Assembly: GCA_028687585.1 (NCBI GenBank)
Contig: JAQTZV010000025.1
Span: 22,363-86,362, forward strand
From: Desulfuromonadaceae bacterium
GTDB taxonomy: Bacteria; Desulfobacterota; Desulfuromonadia; Geobacterales; Pseudopelobacteraceae
Direction: 5' to 3'
DNA: 64,000 nucleotides
The notes below the pieces were generated by a model. That model searched no databases. It saw only the letters and a program-made list of their open reading frames with translations, and was not told the DNA's origin. This document shows, in pieces, positions 63,961 through 64,000 of the stretch. Position numbers and translations under genes: made by a program. The stretch's first letter is position 1. The number at the start of each line of letters is the position of its first letter.

Positions 63961-64000
63961 ATGGGTGAATGTAATAATCGTGCTTCGCGCATTCCTGTTG
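63961..64000 (+). CDS. start of an unidentified plus-strand gene, cut by the window
   Basis: ATG at 63961 is preceded by AGGAGGT (63947-63953) with seven bases of spacing, one of the best ribosome binding sites in the window, and the frame is open to the end (MGECNNRASRIPV). It would be transcribed divergently from livMG. Thirteen residues are too few for identification; a regulator or the first gene of a mobile element are both possible. Confidence 0.5.
   Translation, partial: MGECNNRASRIPV

Noticed and set aside
1..64000. CRISPR arrays, tRNA or rRNA genes, prophage or recognisable transposase genes
   Set aside because: No regularly spaced repeats, cloverleaf-like sequences, rRNA segments, or transposase or integrase motifs were seen on either strand while reading; a dedicated search could still find a short RNA gene.

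Overview
The window looks like chromosomal DNA from an anaerobic, motile deltaproteobacterium of the Geobacter / Geotalea / Pelobacter group (Desulfuromonadia). The best evidence is a triheme cytochrome c7 very close to the PpcA family (32947-33225), a full-length pyruvate phosphate dikinase, a flagellar operon with flhF-flhG-fliA in the middle, lysine 2,3-aminomutase with beta-lysine acetyltransferase, and several CoA-ligase, acyl-kinase and CoA-transferase genes of anaerobic aromatic/fatty-acid metabolism. Genus-level placement is inference; no rRNA or tRNA gene was seen.

Layout. 1-6.1 kb (minus strand): start of a MarC-type membrane protein, ablB-ablA (N-epsilon-acetyl-beta-lysine osmolyte synthesis), a TPR protein and a MATE exporter. 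6.1-18.8 kb: one 13-gene minus-strand flagellar operon, flhA-flhF-flhG-fliA-flgF-flgG-flgA-flgH-flgI-flgJ-flgN-flgK-flgL, closed by a clear intrinsic terminator. 19.0-19.8 kb: ihfA and ssb. 20.1-27.7 kb (plus): a self-contained cassette of GntR regulator, five-gene branched-chain/amide-type ABC importer, isochorismatase-fold hydrolase and glycerate 2-kinase, with arginine codon use unlike its surroundings. 28.2-38.3 kb: ABC exporter, uvrB, a MutY-like glycosylase, ppcA-like cytochrome, orphan gspG, ppdK and a DUF294-type nucleotidyltransferase. 38.3-44.2 kb: EamA transporter, butyrate kinase, benzoate-CoA-ligase-like enzyme and a CoA-transferase/GNAT fusion.

44.2-58.6 kb is the most interesting part: a tightly packed minus-strand cluster that reads as a complete corrinoid-dependent demethylation and C1-oxidation module. 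In transcription order it has a MetV-MetF fusion, a corrinoid protein, a UroD-fold methyltransferase, a MetH-activation-domain-like protein, a RACo-type [2Fe-2S] corrinoid activator, a pterin-binding methyltransferase, an amidohydrolase, a lone TRAP solute receptor, FolD, an FAD/[2Fe-2S] reductase, a Cys-type cytoplasmic formate dehydrogenase, a dicluster ferredoxin subunit and a GntR regulator. The inferred flow is: methylated substrate -> corrinoid -> methyl-THF -> methylene-THF -> formyl-THF -> formate -> CO2, with electrons collected by the reductase pair. The substrate is not identified. No formyl-THF synthetase is in the window.

58.9-64 kb (minus): SnoaL-like protein, tandem universal stress protein, and a second branched-chain-type ABC importer (receptor, LivF, LivM-LivG fusion). 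At the right edge a plus-strand gene with an excellent ribosome binding site begins and runs out of the window.
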